From: Anthonomus grandis grandis
Taxonomy: Eukaryota > Arthropoda > Insecta > Coleoptera > Curculionidae
Direction of reading: 5' to 3'
DNA length: 64,000 bases
Assembly: GCF_022605725.1 (NCBI RefSeq)
Contig: NC_065554.1
Coordinates: 4,483,100-4,547,099 of the forward strand
This document shows, one piece after another, positions 10,901 to 22,900 of this stretch. Position 1 is the stretch's first letter. Each line of letters opens with the position of its first letter. The translations under genes were made by a program, and so were the position numbers. The notes under the pieces were generated by a model, which saw nothing but the letters and a program-made list of their open reading frames with translations, ran no database searches and had not been told where the DNA came from.

Positions 10901-13900
10901 TGAAGATCTATTGCGTTGTAGAAATGTCTTTGAATGTCCTGGCGTGTGCCACTGATATTTTAGTATATAAATATTTATATTATAGGTAAAATATGCATTT
11001 AAAATATTTCTAAAGTATAATTTGAGGCAAGTGAGCAAACTTTTTTTTTGTTAAATGCGTGAGCTCTATTAAAAGTGTTTTTTTATATGATAACAAACAA
11101 GAAAACAAGAAACTTGTCTATTATTAGATTCAGTCACTCAGAGCTCCATTGTAATGTATTCATGGCATACTGTTGTTGTAATATACCTACATACCTTCAA
11201 TATAACTTTTTAGAGCGCAGTTTCGGAAATTTGGCGCTCGCGGGTCGATTATTAAAACTGCGATTAAAGTACATTGCAAAATTCCCAAATAAAGCTATGG
11301 TTTGGCTTGTGCGTCTAGCGGCTGCGTCCAGACGCAACCGCCGGCCGCATTTAACTGAGCTAATGAGATTTAAGTGTAACCGTTTCTGCTTGTACGTCCT
11401 AGCCGTACTGCCCGACGTCCGGCGGTCTGCATCTGACGATCTACTGGGACGTGTCTCAGTCTGGACGCAGCCGTTGTACAAGCATATGTCTTTATTGTTT
11501 TTATTATTATGGCGCCAAAATTTTCTGCTTTTGAGGATGAAAAACTAATTGAGGAAGTGAGGAAATATAGTGCGATATATGTATGATCCCGAGCAACGCG
11601 ACTATAAAAACTTGACTATTAAGGACGCAATATGGGAAATAATAGGAGTATTGTTGGAAAAAAACGGTAGATATTTACTTCAATTTTTTTTATTTATAAT
11701 ATTTAAATCGGATTACTACTAGCTCTAGTAATATGGACATTTTGGCAACTAACTTGTCCCTCGTCATTAAAAAACCTCATAAATTGATCCCGCACCTCAA
11801 ATCCATCTCCGCGGGCAAACCCTCCATGTAAAAGACTATAGGGCATGGAGCTAATAGTTATATAGGGCGACGGTACCTGATCTGAATCAAAATTATAATA
11901 GGTCGAATTGTTTTTTTCCAAATATGCATCTCGGAGCTATCTATGTTATGTAGAGCATCTATGTTATGTAGCATCTATGTTATGTAGACAGCAAGCAACA
12001 ATTATTAGGTTATCGCAGGTGTCTGTATTTAAATTTATTGGTGTAAAAAAAATTCGAAAAACTTGACATAAAACTCCAAATGCATTTTCGGAAACCCTTC
12101 GGGCCCTTGAGAGTCGATAATTAAATATGGCCTTATTTCTATCAATGCGAGCGAAGGGTCGACTATATGCATTAACCCCTATAAACTGTTTATCTATGAC
12201 TATATGGTTTTAAAACATGTTTATGTAAACGGAAAGCGTCGTCGCCAATAACAACATATGGTAAAATCTTGTCAGAGCCTGGCAGGCAGTTATCTGGTGG
12301 AAACAAAGCTCCCGAGTGCGTCAGTTTTCCTATTTCAGATTGTGAAAATATACTGCTATCGCCTTCTTTACCATATGCTCCTACGTTAACAAACACAAAT
12401 TTGTAGTTTGCATCCACACAGGCCATTAAAACAATTGAAAAATAATCTTTGTAGTTAAAAAAGAGCGAGCCACTTTTGCTTGGACAGAATATTCTTATAT
12501 GCTTGCCGTCAATAGCCAAAATATAATCATCAAAATAAAATATCATCATTTACAGCTCAAGCAAACAATCAACGATTTTTAACTCCAAATCCTCAATCAA
12601 TTAAGCAAGCAAGCAGTAGCTCATTGTCAACTCAAACAAATTCTCAATCATCTTCAACTGCGGACACTTACTTGTTTCCACTTAAAGGAAACACACAATC
12701 ACCCACTCCCATATGGATTGAAAATATCAGCCAGAACCAATATTTGCCAGAAAACTATCCAGATCAGAATTTACGTAATAATGAGTCCAATGAAAGCACA
12801 ACACAACATGGTCTTTATCTACACTCGTTTTCCGAAAATTCCTAATTATTTACATTAATTTAGTAGGTATACTAAAAGCACCTTCTATTAAGCCTTGATT
12901 ATACTATTTTAGTTATGTTATTTTTTTTAGAATAGTTGATTTTTGTAAGATTTAAAAAGAAATTTTTATTTGTTTTTTATTATATACAGGTACTTCATCA
13001 ATAAAGTAAAAATGTAAGTGAAAATAAGCGTTTTTTATTTGATTTTGCCTGTGTTGTTTTTTAATGTAAATACTCGTATAAATATCATTATAAATTTAAA
13101 ATAAATATCAAAACTTACCTCAAAGTAATGGCCAGTTTTTCTTCAGGTGTTACGGGATGCCTTACAAATCGCGTTGTCATTTTTTGAAGATCATCTTTTA
13201 CAAGGCCTAACACAAACTAAAACTGATCATGGTTTAGTCTAAAAAATGCTCTGAACTTCTTTTCATCCTCATTTAGATGATTTCTTATTAAGATATTATC
13301 GCACCCTTCTGTAGATCGTTTTTTAAAGAATCTTGAGTTTTCTGACGTTTCTTCTTTAATAATTTTAAATATTCTTCTTCTTCATCCTCTTCCAATAAAA
13401 GAGCATATAATAAGCGTTTATTCATCTTTACACGTCGAGATATAACAAATGATTGCGAAAATAAAATTATAGTCAAACCACAGATTTAACTAGCTAACCA
13501 TAACTTTAACTTAACATTACATTACAGGTGCATATCTGACATCTGTGCTAGCTGGAAATCAATATCTGTTCCAACTCATCAATATCCAAATATATTCAAA
13601 AATTACCGATGTCACAAATAAAATAGAAAAAAGTAAATAAGACAAAGGACAGATTGAATTATTTAAATCTCAAAACAAACAACATTCAAAATTTCGCATC
13701 AAGACACTACCAGAGAAAAACAAACCACCAGGTGGTTTGTTTTTCTCTGACACTACTACTTTTGTATCATAATACAGTTACTACTGGATAGCAATGGCTT
13801 ATAGGTCAGATTTTAACTATACATAAAAATAGTTTTAAAAATCAAAAGATTGCAATGAAAACAAAATCATTCATATTTTCCTGCATAGCTCTGAAAACCT

Positions 13901-16900
13901 CTAAATAAATCACAATGGATAGAAAAATAGTACAATATATATTCGAAGCACAAAAATTAAATAAAAGTGGAAAAAACTGTAAAATACCAGAAGCTTTTAT
14001 AGTTTTCTGACTAAATTTAGTCTGTTGCTGGATGGATGTCGCCACTAAGACCTTTCTTAAATAATAATTTTGTTAATTATTTTGGACTGTAAGAATTCCG
14101 TATTTACCGATTAGCTAGTAGTTAGTAAAAGCACTTTTTAAACCAAATATTAGCTATACCTTTCATCGGTATTGCATTCGCTTTGGAGATTGACCTAAAC
14201 CATGAAAACACCCATTTGTCTAGGTTTTCAAAACGTTTTAAGTCTAAATACTAAACTAACTAAATCCGATCTCATACATTTTAAGGATCAGATCAAGAGG
14301 AAATGCAATAAACAAAAAAGTTACTGACGTAAACATAACCTCACTCATATTTTTTTCACAGAAATAAACACAAACTAATCAAAAATTAATTAAAAAAAAT
14401 ATCCGCGAACCTCACCTTTACGTTCTTCACTGCATTTTTTGCAAATCTATTCGCTCTTTTGATAATTTATTATTTTCTGCATTTTTATTTGGTTTGGGTG
14501 TCTTAACTGTTAATGTATATGAGACATTAATATTAAATAAATTAAAACTAATACTAAGAAATATAATGCTTCTACTCTAAAAAAATATCAAAAAATGGAT
14601 ATAAATATTTACTGTTTATTATTGTTCGTATAACTTCCCTTTGACTTTGACATATCGAGTTTATTAGCGGTCTCGGGAGATTGCTAACAAGTGCCTTATA
14701 CGGTGACGTAATGACTTGATCGCTCGAATGAGATGTCTTAAAAACGCTTATAGCATAACCGCTTACTCGCTAAAATATGGCGTAAAGGTAATGAAGTTGA
14801 ACTAAAATATGGCGTAACGTATAACGGTAATGAAGTTGACGACGCTGACGTTTGACGTGTGAGTATAGCGGATTGCCTAGTTTTTGGCGATTTGTAAACG
14901 ACGCTTGGGTATATCGCCTGGAACAGGCGATGTATCTTTCTCCTTATTTAATACGTGAATAATGTATCACCATCTTTATTTAAAGGTATTTGGTTCAGTT
15001 TCTTAAAACCGAATTATTGTGAATTGTCCGTCTGTGTTGTTGATAATAGAATCATATATTGAGTTGTTAGAGAATAATATATTTTTACTATATAAACCCT
15101 TTATAATTACAAACCCTCATAAAATTATCTATATTTTGATTCTTATAGATGGTTGTACCTAATCATGTGGAAACACTGTACATGGAAGGAAAGTAAAACT
15201 CGTAATAGAAAAAATAGAAAGAAAATAAGTGTTTTTAACTGAATTCGTGGTGTCAAAGTTTGGGTGATTGAGAGAACACCGAAAGACCTTCTACTCCTCG
15301 ACATATAGACTTCGCTTCGAGACTGCATGGCTCAAGCCTCTGATATGTTATATAAAAGTGGTCATTCTTCCTAAATTCTTAGCTTTTAGAATTTGGCAGA
15401 CGCTTTGTTTTTTTTTTTATTTTACTTCTGCCCACCGGTATGAAGGTTGAATGTGGCGGAGCGGAATAGTCTGCCACCCAAGATGGCCGATTGATTATTG
15501 TCTAATTTTTGACGTACATCAAATATGAAAATAGTGACGTTAATGATGTCTGACGTCTTTTCTAAATTTTCTTTGGGTGGAAGACAAGCCAAGCCTCATG
15601 ATTATCTCCCAATTTAAAGTTTTTAAGTAAATTTATAGCTTTTTGTAGTTTTTTTGAGTCCTGGGTTAATAAATTATTTTACAAACGTGCCAACATCGAC
15701 TCATCGTGCAACTACATAGAGCAGGAGACAGGTAAATTTCAATTATGACATACCTAAGTGTTTTCTAATAATGTTTAGGTGTATCTTGTTGTATTATCAT
15801 TTTCCAGGAAATAATTATATATTTAATCCTATTTTGAACATATCTATGCCACTGTTCTCAATTTAACTTTTTTTTTTCAATTCAGTTTTAATTCTTGAAC
15901 CTGCACTGGGAAAATATCAAGTATTTCCTTTTCCTTGTCTTCATCTAGATTAAGATATTCATGCAAATATCCTTTATTCACTAGTTTGTATATTAGGAAT
16001 TGCCCAGACAGTCACAGAAATCATAGATTTTTTAAATTTTCATTAAATCCATCCTTACAAAAATCTTGTCTGTCATGTAAGTCCGACTAAAAATGTCATC
16101 AAATTGAGTTTGCTCCAAACACTTTTCCGGTTCTTGAGTAGAAATGATATTCACATGGAGTAGAAACACAACACCTATTTGTTCAATTTAAAGAAAATGA
16201 TGACAGATCCAGATTGACATATCCTTCTCAAAAACTGATTTCCCTAATCGACTTAATCCAGATTAAGTTATATACATTTATGAACCGTGGTCATTTAGTC
16301 AATTTGGATAAAAAGTTTTGGTTGGTTTATAAATATTTAAAGGATAAAATCAAAAGTGAACTTCAGAACCACAACAACAATCAAATGTTGGTCATTCTAG
16401 AAAACAGAAAAAGTGTTGACAAACTAAAATGCCTTCAAAAAAACACAAATTTTGAATATACTCATGATAAAAAACTTCAATCATTTCAAATACATAAAAA
16501 AACACTATTAAAATAAATGTTCTTTACGTGTACAAAAATTAAAACAACAAAAAACAAAAACAACGACACAGTTAAAATTACATTCAGGTACAATCCGCAA
16601 AAAAAAAAAATTTTATAAAAAAAAAAACAATATAAAAGTAATTTTTTATACATTACATCTCTTCATCAGGTTTCTTTAGTTATAATTAAAACTCCTTTTA
16701 TAAATGTGTTTTAATTATAACTAAAGAAACCTACACTTAGGTAAGAAATGTAATGTATAAAAAATTAATTTTATATTGTTTTTTTTTATAAAAAATTTTT
16801 TTTTTACGGATTGTACCTGAATGTAATTTTAACTGTGTCGTGGTTTTTGTTTTTTGTTGTTTTAATTTTTGTACACGTAAAGAACATTTATTTTAATAGT

Positions 16901-19900
16901 GTTTTTTATATATTTGAAATGATATAAAAAACGAAGAAATGAAGTCATTTGAAATGGAATCCATTTCAGTGTCCTGAGGATGACTTAATATAAGTCGAAA
17001 CGTCGACATTTAGGTAAACCGGTTTCTGTTTTATTTTTGACCCCACCCAACAACCCTCCGCAATATAGAAAAATATGGATCTCCCTTTATTTTGCCCGGT
17101 TATACATATACGTCAAGCACCTGGGAGTTTTTCTCGACTAACCCTTACTACATGCAAAACATAAGCACCAAAGGCAAGCGCGAGATTTCACCAACTCTAC
17201 GTGCTTCTACACTTAAATAGCTGACTTAGGACCAAAATCAGGATTTGCAAAGTACGTGTGGGACCATTCTTTACTTATAACTATTCTTCCTGGACTACGG
17301 GCGACTTAAGGCTGTCAAAAACAGGATCTTACGTATTATGACAAGAGTATCCTTGTTCGTTCAAAACACCACTTACAGGGACTTGAATACAAAACTACTG
17401 CAAGACCACAACAACAGTAAAGAGACACTACTTCCTAAAGGCGGTAACATACGACAATCTCACGCAAATGGTCACCAGAGACACCAACTGCAGAGGGACC
17501 TACTCGACATGTCCGTGTAATGTCACACTTACATGGAAATGACGTCACACTAATATTTATTTATTTATTTATTTATTTAGCAGTTTATTTCCAACAGGCA
17601 AAGCCCAGTTACAGGAAAATCTACAATTAATGTTTGGAAAGTGTAAACAAGTATTAAATTACTATAAATTAAATAACAAAAATAAAGAAAAATAAGGAAA
17701 ACTTAAATTACTATAGTAACATCATGTATATATCAAAATTAAAGGAGATGTAAATTAACATTAGAATGAACAAAGAAAGGGATTCATAGGACAAGAGAAA
17801 AAAGGAAGAGAAAAGGAATTATGGTAACTGTTGGTTTGTCAGAGACAAAACTAGATCCTTTATGGAGCATACAAATATGTCACAGGTTGTTGATACTGAA
17901 TTAAAAATTCTGCACATTTGATATACGGGATCCTGAAACCTAATGTTAGTTCTGGCGCGATTTAAAGCAAAAGTGATATTTGCTCTAGAAGCAAATCGTG
18001 GTACATGAAATAGAATATCGTTCAAGAGAGGAGGAGAATTTATTTGATTATTGAGCAACTTCCATAAGAATGTTACAAAATGAATTGTTCTCCTCATGGC
18101 CAGAGATTGCAGATTAAATCTACCTAATATCAGATCATGATCATGTCCCCTAACAGGATATATTCCATCCTGACGAAACATAAGAAACTTTAAAACCCTT
18201 CTCTGAATACTCTCGATGTAGCCAACATGGCATTCATAGAAAGGACACCACACCAAGGAACCGTATTCCAGTCAACAAAGGAACAGTACAATAGTTTTAT
18301 CCAACAAAGGAAAAGTATAATAGTTTTATTGAGTTTGAGTTGTTAAAGACTCGGCTTTTTTGAATGACAAAACCAAGAAGTTTCAACGAGGAGGTCACTG
18401 TCTGTTCAATATGTGGCACAAATGTGAGCCTATCGTCGAATACAACCCCTAGATCTTTAATAGAAGTACTTCTACAGAGGATTTGATTGTCTATATTGTA
18501 ATTAAACAAAACAGGATCCTTGGTTCGGTGAAAGGAGATCACACAGCATTTCGAGATGTTAAGACATAACTGATTTCGACTGCACCACCCCCTAATTAGG
18601 TCCAAGTTACTCTGTAAGAACAAGCAGTCCAAGATACTATTGATACACCAGAATATTTTCAAATCATCAGCATAAGCTAGTCTAAGGCAGGAAATCAATT
18701 CTATAAGATCATTAATATAAAAGATCAAAAGAAGTGGGCCGAGATTGGATCCCTGTGGGACTCCAGAAGTTGAAACAAAGGTATTAGATCTGCAACCTTC
18801 CACCTCAACAAACTGTAGACGGTCAATAAGGTATGACGAAAGCAATGAAATTAGCCTTTCTGAAAAGTTGAATTGCTTGTTCAATTTTTCCAGCAGAATG
18901 CTATGATTTATCTGATCGAAAGCCTTACTGAAATCAGTATACACCACATCAACCTTACATTTTTTATCGAGGGCTGAAGAAATAAAATGAGTCACATTAC
19001 AGAGGTTAGTGATGCACGACCTTTTAGGAGAGTAGTGATTGAACTTGGGGAAAAATTCTGTTATAAACAATAGTTTAAAAAGTTTTGGAAAAATTGCAAA
19101 GTATAGAGATAGGTCGGTAGTTATCGATTCTGTTTATATATATTTTTTTTGTGAATTGGTATTACTTTAGCACATTTCCAGACGCCTGAAAATTTGCCAG
19201 TTTTCAAAATAAGGTTAAAAATATGACATAAAGGCTGTCAAAGGACAAACATGCAGTCTTTAGCCACAAAACTTGGAACACCATCTGGACCGGCTGTCAA
19301 CTTGTTTTTTAGCCTCCGACTAGCAGCAATAATTTCCTCAGTGGTAATTGATGGAAGAATGTCAATGAGTTCTGAGGAAATAGAAGGAGATTAGGTTTCT
19401 GCGAGGTTGATTGGATTCGAGGTTGACAGCCATTCTGAAAAAGATTGGCAAAAGCTGGCACAATATTTTCTGTTCCTTGAAAAGAATCACCATTGGCATC
19501 GCACATGATAGACGGAAGTGAAGAGTGACCTTTCTTAGCTCTAACAAAAGACCAAAACGATGAGGGATCATTGACAATGTTCTCCTCGGCTTGGGTCACA
19601 AATGAGTTATAGGCCTCACGGGCTTGAGATTTTACTGTCTGACGAAGCCTGTTATATCTGGAAAGATTAAATTCAGTTGGAGAGGATCTATAATCACGAT
19701 ATGCTTTTTCCTTCTTAAAGATATTAGAAATAATTTGTTTTGTAAACCATACTGGAAATCGCCATCGTCTTCGTTGTTTTAAAGGTGATGAAGCAGCAAA
19801 AGCTGACTCAAGTCTTTTGTAAAGTTCCTTGCAAGCGCTGTCAACGTCAGAAGACTGCAAGACGGACAACCAGTCTGCATCAAGCAACAAATTATACATG

Positions 19901-22900
19901 AGTGGAAAGTCTGCTTTTCTGAAGTTAAACTACTGTAGATTATTTGAACTTATAGGAGGATTATATTTATGAGGGGAAGCCGATTTAAAAGAAATTGTCA
20001 AAGCAGGATGATGCAAATCTTCGTCAATAAGCTGTGATATACTTTTGATGACACTGACGTCGAAAATTTGAAAAAACCAAGTCAAGAAGCCTATTATTAA
20101 CATTTGGAATATTGTTAAACTGCTTAAGACCAAGGATCTCGCATAGGTTGGTCAAAAGCTTGCACTTGACACTGCTAGCTTCGGTTGTCTGACAAGACGG
20201 AACATTAAAATCTCCAACAATCATAACGCGTGAAAACATCTTGTCGGAAGTGTAAACTGACCTTGATAACGGTTGGAGATACTTACCAACCGAAACGTCG
20301 TGTTACATTAAATAAATAAGACAATGCAAGTCCGACAAGATGTTTTCACTGTACCATTGTCTTCCACCTTCAAAAACAAATCATAACGCGTTTTGTGTGG
20401 ACCAGATCCAGTGACATAATTGTTTCACACGAGGTCTCAAAGTCTCTCTCGGTTGTGCAAGGAGGGACATAGATTACAAATAAATAAAATACAAAATAAC
20501 CATAACTGAGCTTACAACCTAAAATATCTGTAAGTGGTGTGGAGTTAAGGATGTCTTCCAAGTTAACCCTCTCTAGGTGGATGTTGTGAGAAGCTGCGAC
20601 CAAGCAGCCACCACCACGAGTAGCGGCCACTCTATCCAGCTCTCTGTCAGATCTGAGCACTCTAAATGTTTCTGGACACAATTCAGAGTCGAGAATATCT
20701 GGTTGAAGCCACGTTTCGGTGAAGGCAATGATGTCAAAGTCGCACACGGAGATCCCTGTATAAAGCTTATCAGTCTTGGTGCGGAGGCCACGTACATTTT
20801 GATAACAAGGACGTAGGTGGTGTGAAGTGCTGGAAGGATTTAGTTTTTTGTGGCGATGACAGGCTTGCCATTGTCAAACTTGACGTACAGATTTGAATGA
20901 ATGTGAATGTGAATAATTGCTTGTATGAGTTAAACATGATTTGATTTAGCAGAACAGACTATGGGCTCACAGAACAGGGATAACGAATTTACTGAAAAAA
21001 CTGAAGAACTTTTAAATAAATACTGCTTTTAACCCAGAAAGCCAAGAGCATGTTAAGAAAAAACCTGGTTTAAGTCAACAAAAGATCGATGGACCAAAGT
21101 CTTGTGATACTGCAAAGTGTATACCATGTGCTATATTGATTAATTACAACATTGGAAACATTAAATATTAGGCTTTCGGAAACAAGTTGAACCTGCAATG
21201 ATTCTTGGATAGTAATTAATTTAGTTTATTATAGCTCAATCATAAGAGTTTATAAGGTAATTACGAAATATACTTAAATTAGGCTAATTATGATTTTTTT
21301 TTGTTTAGGAGATGTCGACGCGGTTCCTAGGGGAGGCTTTAGTCCATTTCTCCCCAGGATATCCGTCACTCTACTAAACATAATAATAATATAATGAACG
21401 TTTCATGTATAATAGAAAATATATATAATAGAAAGATTACCTCTTCTTAAATAGTTACACCTTTAAAATTATTCTTGACTACCGTGAAATTCAAGCGCTT
21501 TTTATTTACATATGAATTAAATCTGGCGATAAATTATCCCTAAATTTATGTCTTTTCTAAATATAATACCAATACATAATTTTTGCTCTCACCTGATGTC
21601 TTAAAAAGTCTACTTCATTTTGCAATTCCACTGTATTAGCAATAACAGCTTCTTCTTCTTGTAATATCGCTTCAATAAATTTATCATTTTTTCCTGACAG
21701 ATCTTTGGAGGGTGCATTTTTTCCTCGTCGTTTATGTAAATCCTTGGCATCTCTGATCTATAGTTTTTAATTAAATACGCAAACTACTCTTTTGTATTTT
21801 TAAATTTTACTTCTATCCAAACTTACCACTTTCTTTTCTTGTAACTCACTTTTTAATATTGCCACCTCCCTTTTTAATTTGTCAAATTCTAAAATTATAT
21901 CGGCTTCTCTTAATCTAAAAAGACAATATAAATTAAAAGAATAAATAAAATAGCTAATAGTTACTGTGCGAGATTTCAATAAAATTATTATTTGCTTCTA
22001 AAGCTATAGATATAAAAGATAACTTAAAAAGTTATTTTCAATAGTTAATCCGAAAAATAATGAAATGAAAAATTGGTACAGTAAGTATTATGTTGAAATA
22101 CACTTTTATACAATTTGTATAAAACAATTTGTATAAAACATTTTGTTTTTATAATTAACTTTAATTTTCAAAACTTCTTTTACTAGACTTATATTTACAA
22201 TTATTATCACGTTCGTTGTTGGGCATCGATACACGGATCCGGTACACCTCTTCGTTGATACTGGTAACCTTAAAATAAGGCGTCCGAATCTAAAACTTTA
22301 GTGAATTGCCCTTCGCCCGTCATGTAACCAGACTCTGTCTCCAGGATTAAAACCAATAAAATCCCCTTTGTGTCAAAACATTATTTCATTCTATTAATTC
22401 TCAGGTCAAGTTTGTTCCGCGTTCGAGATTCAACAATTCTTAAATTTTCAGATCTCAAAATTGCGATTAAATCTTTCAGTTATTTTATCAGACTGGGGAT
22501 ATCAGACTGGTGTGTGTCTTATTAATTTTCAACAACTGGTATACTTGTTTCTCAAATCTTGATGACTTCAGCCAGTCATGGATACTTTCTCTCACTTTTG
22601 TTTAAGTCTTACTCCAAAATGTACTCCGGCTATACCATGAACAACTTCAAAAACTTTTAAAATCCGCTTTAAAGGAAGGACTGTTTGACTAAAGAAAGAT
22701 ATGAGTCTTCTCTTTCATATATGGTCTCCCAGACTTTTAATAATTTCTATATTACTTATTGAATTACCACCAATTTCCATTCGACCTAGTAAGCTTTTAA
22801 TTCTGAAGATTTGCTAAAAATATCTTTTCAATTGGCTTTGAGATTCTTCAAGTTGGGATATTTTAGTGCACAAATAAGGACACAAATTAAATCACACTGA

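Larger units (their letters stand above)
11703..13476 (-). pseudogene. PIF/Harbinger transposase (DDE_Tnp_4 type), broken
   Basis: Minus strand. The N-terminal part (13476-13130) has RRVKMNKRLLYALLLEEDEE, FFRLNHDQF and RFVRHPVTPEEKLAITLR followed by a GTAAGT donor. The catalytic part (12549-12190) has LAIDGKHIRIFCPSKSGSLF, FNYKDYFSIVLMACVDANYK, VGAYGKEGDSS and LPYVVIGDDAF (DDE Asps visible). The C-terminal part (12190-11703) in shifted frames has NYRLSRARRVSENAFGVL, IVACCLHN, and FFNDEGQVS. About 300 bp of unrelated plus-strand-looking sequence separates the first two parts, and a short tandem repeat interrupts the C-terminal part. It cuts and pastes DNA in active relatives; this copy is dead. 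TIRs and a 3-bp TSD were not found. Confidence 0.85.
17551..20930 (-). mobile_element. Non-LTR retrotransposon (R1/Jockey group), near full ORF2 but broken
   Basis: Minus strand. The end of ORF1 (LYVKFDNGKPVIATKN then stop, about 20910-20843) is followed by endonuclease starting NVRGLRTKTD near 20800 (IIAFTETWLQP, GGGCLVAA, IVGDFNVP, LDLVFSN), linker 19899-19309, RT 19070-18297 (VVYTDFSKAFDQINH, TSGVPQGSNLGPLL, YADDLKIF) and a C-terminal block 18256-17819 with IESIQRRVLKFL. It is 5'-truncated just inside ORF1. The sense 3' tail is (TAAA)n at 17580-17552. Frame breaks lie at 18.3, 19.1-19.3, 19.9-20.0 and at the nested insert. The RT segment of 257 residues is one of the better preserved in the window. 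Confidence 0.88.

Noticed and set aside
11075..11548. 157-residue open frame on plus and 94-residue frame on minus
   Set aside because: It covers the GC-rich inverted repeat and the Harbinger partner's leader; codon content and position do not suggest a protein.
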